A DNA stretch of 27,500 nucleotides from contig CAJNDS010000099.1 of NCBI GenBank assembly GCA_905221605.1, positions 190,001 through 217,500 on the forward strand. Direction: 5' to 3'. The translations under genes were made by a program, and so were the position numbers. Below the pieces are notes generated by a model. The model was given only the letters and a program-made list of their open reading frames with translations. It had not been told where the DNA came from and did not search any database. Origin of the DNA: Symbiodinium natans (Eukaryota > Sar > Dinophyceae > Suessiales > Symbiodiniaceae). Below, one piece after another: positions 23,037 to 27,500 of this stretch (positions are counted from its first letter, which is position 1; every line of letters begins with the position of its first letter).

Positions 23037-23290
23037 TCAGAAACAGCTCCAATCCCTAATGTAGACCCCCAAATAGTAAGGATTCCTAGAACCAAAACAG
23101 GTACGCCTAATATCGTAAACCGCCAAATTGTCCAACGCACTGTTCACCATTTTCGCGGCATTTCGAAGGGCAACTGCTACATTCAGCCGTTGATTTCCTT
23201 TTGGTAACTCTCCCCCTTGCCCGAGTACCAACGTTGCATTCGCCAACCATGAGTCAGAATTTGAGAAGCCTTCAGCACAAACGCAAACTC
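23037..23290 (-). CDS. Candidate terminal exon, minus strand
   Basis: From about 23285 the frame reads CAEGFSNSDSWLANATLVLG, then NVAVALRNAAKMVNSALDNL and, further on, YYLGVYIRDWSCF before the stop at 23037. The stretch upstream to 23405 is Gly/Leu low-complexity from a G-rich repeat and is probably not coding. The family is unknown. It may belong to sequence the retrotransposon inserted next to. Confidence 0.45.
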
Positions 23291-23459
23291 CGAAAGCCCC
23301 AAAAATCCTTAGCAAAAAGCTCCGAAAGCCCCAAAATCCCCAGCAAAATCCTCCCAATGTCCCCAAAATCCCCAACAACAACAATCCTAATCCTCCACCC
23401 CCCAAGGGCCAACCCCCAATCCCCTCAAAGCCTTAACCCCCAAACTTCGTAAACCCCTA
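23291..23459. other. C/A-rich low-complexity spacer
   Basis: CCCCAAAATCC-like degenerate units, similar to decayed telomeric repeat but with no clean heptamers. No gene. Confidence 0.5.
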
Positions 23460-26400
23460 GGCTCTGTTAGGCTCTGTTAATGTAGAGACCCTAATGCGGG
23501 TCATCTTGGGCGCCCGCAGGCAGCTCAAGCACAGTTCCCTCACTTGTGCCAACGAGGGCCGGGAGTGACGGGAGCAGCAGCTTACACAAGTACTGAGCTC
23601 TGGGCGGACTTTTAAACACTGGCCACAAGTGCAGCCATTGCACGGCCAACCCACTTAATGCGGGCCGGCGCATCATCCGAAGCTGCCTCCAGGATGGTAG
23701 GCCACGATGTCGGAGGAGGCCCCACCATCTCAATGACCAGAGCGCAGGTCAGAACATGCTCCAGCGAGCAATGGCTCCCACAAAGTGGACAAGCCGCAGT
23801 GCCCATTAGATCAGCTCTGCCAAGTGCGGCAAAGGGCGGCAGATTGCTGGCGCGGGCAAGAAGCCAGGCCCTTGCATGTCGCCACATGGCCTTTCCCCAG
23901 CACTGATTGGACAAGAAATCCAGAGCATTCTTTTTGTCCCAATGCGGCAAGGTCCAAGGCCAAGCATCGTGCGCGGATATCTGAGATTGAAACCAGTTGC
24001 GCTCATATCTGTAAGCTGCAGGCAGCAAGACCTCACGCTTCCACCTCAGGACAGCCCGACGCGCAGCTTGGGGGTCAGAGCCTGGGACAGGCAGGAAGCA
24101 ATCAGCGCCAAGGGTCTGGTCAAGGCCAATTGATGCCAGAACAAGCAGTGCGTCAGTGAGCCAGTGCCGACCAGTGACACTCAAAGCTCCTTGTGTGGCT
24201 GCCGTCACCGGGCTGTCCACCGGCAACGAGAGAAGACGGGCTCTGGCAGTCCCTATGCGAATTGCCAGTTTGGTGCCTAACCTAAGCCTAACCCCCAAAG
24301 TCAGCAAAAGTCTGTGCTGGGCCCCGGCTCCCAAGGAACTGCGCTCAGCTCCAAGTACGGCCTTCAAGGAGTTGTAGTGAGCCACATTCATCCTTCGAGC
24401 AACTTCAGGCCATCCACAAGAAGCACTGGCCAAGGCTTCTGCTCCGTGCAATGCTTTAGCCTCAACCCTATGTTGCAACTCGTCAAGCTGCAGAGGAATG
24501 CTAAGAGAGAGGTCACGCATTGCCTTGATGAGAGACTGGGTTTCAGCACCTAGGACACCGATGGTTTTCTCAAGCAAGGGAAGGAAAGACAAATCAGCAT
24601 CGACAACAACCCCTAACACCCCTAAACGATCCACAGGGCAAGGCAGAGAACCTCCAACAGGAGCAAGCGAGGAACTTTCTGGCACCGTGGTTCCAATCGT
24701 CAAGAATGTCGAGGCCTTTCTTCCAGAAGCAAACTTATGCCGCCACAAGCGCGCGAAGTCTTCAAGGCTTTGACAAGCCCTTTTTAGTCCCCAACACGTG
24801 GACTGAAGAAAAAAAACGTCGTCGACGAACTGAACCAGTGCGAGCGTCAATGGTGAGACAGTGTCAATTGTCAGCAAAGCTTCAACTCGGTTGGCTCTTG
24901 GAGACATGGCTGTTGCAAATTCATTTTCTAGACAGGCACCTACGGATGCCATTGCCATGCGAGCGATTCTGTCAACAAGCGGAGGACGGCAAGCAACGTG
25001 CGTGCTCTCAAACTCTGTTGCGGCCAGGAAAGGTCTAACCATTAAAGGGTTAGCTCCGATTGCTGCGCCAGCACATCTACTGAGAACCTCCTCAGCGAGA
25101 CCTCGCGTAAGAGTGTTGAAGAGATGCACAGCGCGCCTGCCTCCCTGACCCAGCCCAGCATCGAGGAGCAATAAGGTACTACCCAAAACGGGGCCTAAAC
25201 GGATCCTACATTGGTCATGCGCAAAGGACGCGTCGAGGCAAAGCCAAAAGGAGCCTTTGACTCCAGCCCACTTTGCCTGTAGTAACACAGCATCCTTCCA
25301 AGCTAAATCGTAACCTTGCAGAAGGTCAGACTTAAGAAGAAACGAGGGAAGCCGCCACGCAGAACGGGTCTGCAGGGCCAAAATCAGCCCTAAGGCAATA
25401 AGTGAACTATCAACGCGACCCCCACCTTGCTCAGCGCCCGCATATGTTTCAAGTGCCTGCCTTTGCCGTGAGAGCCAAACGAGGTCAAACAACGTCTCGA
25501 GGTCATCCGTGTAGCTGATCGGTCGAAGATTGCTGAGATCACTCACTACAGCAGGTCCTCGCTTACGGACGGGCGAAATCTCTCTAAGCCAGCAGCTGGG
25601 GACCAACCCTAAGGCAAAAAACAAGTTTAAAAGCAAACAATGAAGTCGTCTGACTGACGCTGTGTTACATCGAAGCACAGCGCGAGGGAATCGCAGCGAG
25701 GCCTTTGCTTGAAGAACAGAGTTGATGTGGTTGTCAAGCTCATCTTGTGACACATGTAGATGCGGTTCGTCACCCACCTCTTTTTGAGCATCAATCCTAC
25801 ACTTGCGAACCTGCTCCTTTACTGCAGCGGTGAATTCCTCATCACCTGCCTCTGCCTCCAAGGGTCGCGAGCGAATGTTACTATCCAATGTGTTCAGGAC
25901 CTCAGCATCACATAAAATTTTTCCAGTGCCATCTTCTCTAATGGCAAGCTGCAGCGGAAGTCTGGGCTTCAACAGACTGCTCAAGAATGCCTGGGCCTTT
26001 GCTGGGTTTTCCTGCTGAAGCTTCAGAAGTCGCTGAACTTTTGAATGCTCCTCGGAACCGATAATGCAATCAGAAATTTCCTGCCAATTAGACAGATCAT
26101 CACAGGAATGACAACCAAACCAGTTGAGCAGAAATTGCTCAATTTGCCGTTTTTCTGCAGTTCCGGCACTAACTCCATCTGCCCTACTAGTGACAGCAAG
26201 GCCAGACATGTGGCCTGCCATAACCAGAAGTGCTGCTCTCCACCATGTGACCCTGTCGACCAGAGCCTGTCTAAGAGCACGTTGGGACCCATTAAGCACA
26301 GAATCGCGAATAAAGGTGTCGTGAAGGACGACCGAGATCCAGTGAATGACAAAAGCAAGAGATGAAGAGACCAATGACAAAGCACGGTCCCAATCCTCAA

Positions 26401-27500
26401 CATGAGGGCACCAGCGTGATTTCCCAACCAGGAAATTCTTTGACACAGTGACAAACCCAAGGTTCGTGACGAGAAGTGCATTATGATCAGAGCGCAGATC
26501 GAGGCTTGTGCGATCCAGTTGCTGCACAGCAGGCAAAACTCTAGGAGAAGAAAAAACTAAATCAATGGTGGATCCTGACTTATGAGTAGGCCCATCAAAA
26601 GGCCCTCGCAGCAAAAGGTTCATTCCCCAAGGAGCGGCCTCAACGAGGAGATTCTTCAAGACCCTATCAACAGGTTTCTCCAAAGATCTATCCTTGTGAG
26701 AAAGCAAGCCGTCATGAAGGTTGAAGTCTCCAAGAGCAATAACTTCCCAATTGCGATAACACTCGCGCGCCTGCAAAAGCTGCATTTCACTATGCCTTTG
26801 CTGTAGGAAATCAATGCGCTCAGCGTCAGTGTGGTTTGAGGGGGGACCATACATTGCTAGAATCAACAAGCCTGGCTTGTCCTCAGTGACACGAGCTTCC
26901 AACCAGACGGCCCTGGCATCACCGACATCTGAAATGGGAAGCACAATTTTCTGCAAGTCAGCTACTACTAAGACGGCCACAGACCCAGGTGTCTGCGTCC
27001 GCAAGCCATGGAAATGAAATCCCGTCCAGAGAGGCCACCGCATCCCTTCAGCAAACCGCGGTTCAGAAAGGACGGCAATGGAAACACCTAGTCCATGCAA
27101 CATTTGCGTGAGTAGAGCAATGCGGTGATCATGCGCTTCCAGTCCCCCCGCAGAACTCAATGCTCCTTGAACATTCCAGGCAAGAATACTGAGAGCAAAT
27201 TCATCCTTTGCCCTAGTGCGAACACCAGCTTCACTCGCCCTCATGCCTCCCTCCCATGGTCCATACAAGGAATTAGGCCTCAGTGCACAGGCAGCCTCAG
27301 CAGCAGCCTTGTCCAATTTAGACATGGCAAGCGAGATAAGGGCATCAAACTGCTTATACGAGTTTAAGCAAGCGGGTATACTGGACAGCCCATGGGGCGG
27401 TTGCGCCAATCGCAAAGCAGCAAGATCACGCCGAAGGGCTAGAGCCTGCCAGCAGCGGGACCCAGGTCTCGCGCACGGCAAAGGACATCTGGGCAATCGA
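23460..27500 (-). mobile_element. Non-LTR (LINE-type) retrotransposon, 5' part outside the window
   Basis: Downstream of the ORF stop lies about 150 bp of non-repetitive sequence ending in two tandem copies of AACAGAGCCT (minus strand, about 23461-23480). These may be the element's 3' tail, because LINE tails are often short tandem repeats. After them the sequence becomes C/A-rich spacer. The 5' end and target duplication cannot be seen. Confidence 0.75.
23612..27500 (-). CDS. APE endonuclease-reverse transcriptase of a LINE, 5' partial
   Basis: The frame is open from the window edge to TAA at 23614-23612 (at least 1,294 residues, numbered from 27496). No ATG lies at the edge, so the start is outside or is a later Met such as residue 58. 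Residues 100-345 are the apurinic-type endonuclease: WN at 107-108, catalytic E in LSEPRF at 145, GDFN at 256-259, SDH at 336-338. Residues 600-950 are the reverse transcriptase: LRPIS at 657, D724...YD730 (motif A), GQGG at 783-786 (motif B) and FVDD at 890-893 (catalytic). A CCHC motif (C1236-X2-C1239-X7-H1247-X3-C1251) ends the protein. The enzyme nicks DNA and copies its own RNA at the nick. No stops or frameshifts interrupt it, and key residues are present. Motif B is unusual (QGG and not QGS/QGD). It may be recently active. Confidence 0.9.
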   Translation of the reverse strand, partial: RLPRCPLPCARPGSRCWQALALRRDLAALRLAQPPHGLSSIPACLNSYKQFDALISLAMSKLDKAAAEAACALRPNSLYGPWEGGMRASEAGVRTRAKDEFALSILAWNVQGALSSAGGLEAHDHRIALLTQMLHGLGVSIAVLSEPRFAEGMRWPLWTGFHFHGLRTQTPGSVAVLVVADLQKIVLPISDVGDARAVWLEARVTEDKPGLLILAMYGPPSNHTDAERIDFLQQRHSEMQLLQARECYRNWEVIALGDFNLHDGLLSHKDRSLEKPVDRVLKNLLVEAAPWGMNLLLRGPFDGPTHKSGSTIDLVFSSPRVLPAVQQLDRTSLDLRSDHNALLVTNLGFVTVSKNFLVGKSRWCPHVEDWDRALSLVSSSLAFVIHWISVVLHDTFIRDSVLNGSQRALRQALVDRVTWWRAALLVMAGHMSGLAVTSRADGVSAGTAEKRQIEQFLLNWFGCHSCDDLSNWQEISDCIIGSEEHSKVQRLLKLQQENPAKAQAFLSSLLKPRLPLQLAIREDGTGKILCDAEVLNTLDSNIRSRPLEAEAGDEEFTAAVKEQVRKCRIDAQKEVGDEPHLHVSQDELDNHINSVLQAKASLRFPRAVLRCNTASVRRLHCLLLNLFFALGLVPSCWLREISPVRKRGPAVVSDLSNLRPISYTDDLETLFDLVWLSRQRQALETYAGAEQGGGRVDSSLIALGLILALQTRSAWRLPSFLLKSDLLQGYDLAWKDAVLLQAKWAGVKGSFWLCLDASFAHDQCRIRLGPVLGSTLLLLDAGLGQGGRRAVHLFNTLTRGLAEEVLSRCAGAAIGANPLMVRPFLAATEFESTHVACRPPLVDRIARMAMASVGACLENEFATAMSPRANRVEALLTIDTVSPLTLALVQFVDDVFFLQSTCWGLKRACQSLEDFARLWRHKFASGRKASTFLTIGTTVPESSSLAPVGGSLPCPVDRLGVLGVVVDADLSFLPLLEKTIGVLGAETQSLIKAMRDLSLSIPLQLDELQHRVEAKALHGAEALASASCGWPEVARRMNVAHYNSLKAVLGAERSSLGAGAQHRLLLTLGVRLRLGTKLAIRIGTARARLLSLPVDSPVTAATQGALSVTGRHWLTDALLVLASIGLDQTLGADCFLPVPGSDPQAARRAVLRWKREVLLPAAYRYERNWFQSQISAHDAWPWTLPHWDKKNALDFLSNQCWGKAMWRHARAWLLARASNLPPFAALGRADLMGTAACPLCGSHCSLEHVLTCALVIEMVGPPPTSWPTILEAASDDAPARIKWVGRAMAALVASV

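Noticed and set aside
23658-27367. Many plus ORFs of 65-124 codons
   Set aside because: All are shadows of the retrotransposon frame on the opposite strand.
1-27500. tRNA, rRNA or other structured RNA genes
   Set aside because: I saw no cloverleaf with A and B boxes and no rRNA-like conserved segment on either strand, though short RNAs could be missed by eye.

Overview
This looks like nuclear DNA of a dinoflagellate. Three things point there. Arabidopsis-type telomeric repeats (TTTAGGG and variants) fill much of the window. A split gene encodes an N-terminal ubiquitin-like domain followed by ankyrin repeats, a protein type I associate with Symbiodiniaceae and their relatives. Every intron I could place in that gene starts with GA or GC instead of GT and is followed by G after the acceptor AG, a recognised dinoflagellate habit. 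The genus cannot be read from the sequence.

Layout. Positions 1-23,000 are a mosaic: arrays of TTTAGGG (given strand) or CCCTAAA, usually 30-300 bp, alternate with non-repeat islands of 60-400 bp. Array orientation flips many times, so this is not one chromosome end. Many islands carry short open, protein-like segments that I read as exons, mostly on the minus strand. The arrays would then lie in introns and intergenic DNA. Small inverted-repeat elements and local duplications lie among them. From about 23,460 to the right edge lies a non-LTR retrotransposon on the minus strand. Its uninterrupted reading frame runs off the window and encodes an APE-type endonuclease, a reverse transcriptase and a C-terminal CCHC motif.

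The best-resolved gene is on the minus strand from 11,873 down to 7,989. I placed 11 exons, 1,290 nt in total, for a 429-residue protein. Introns 5, 7, 8, 9 and 10 are fixed by the protein itself, because the predicted splices restore exact 33-residue ankyrin spacing. The introns hold what the rest of the window holds: telomeric arrays in both orientations, two families of short terminal-inverted-repeat elements that look like introners, and a 43-bp minisatellite. Intron 7 is almost nothing but telomeric repeat between copies of an 8-bp direct repeat.

The main result is that telomeric repeats here appear to be intron-filling or intron-forming material inside a gene that still reads through. 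Two copies of one introner family are interrupted by a telomeric array at the same internal point, and related copies in the same gene lack the array. All exon, splice and element calls were made by eye from sequence; RNA data would decide them.
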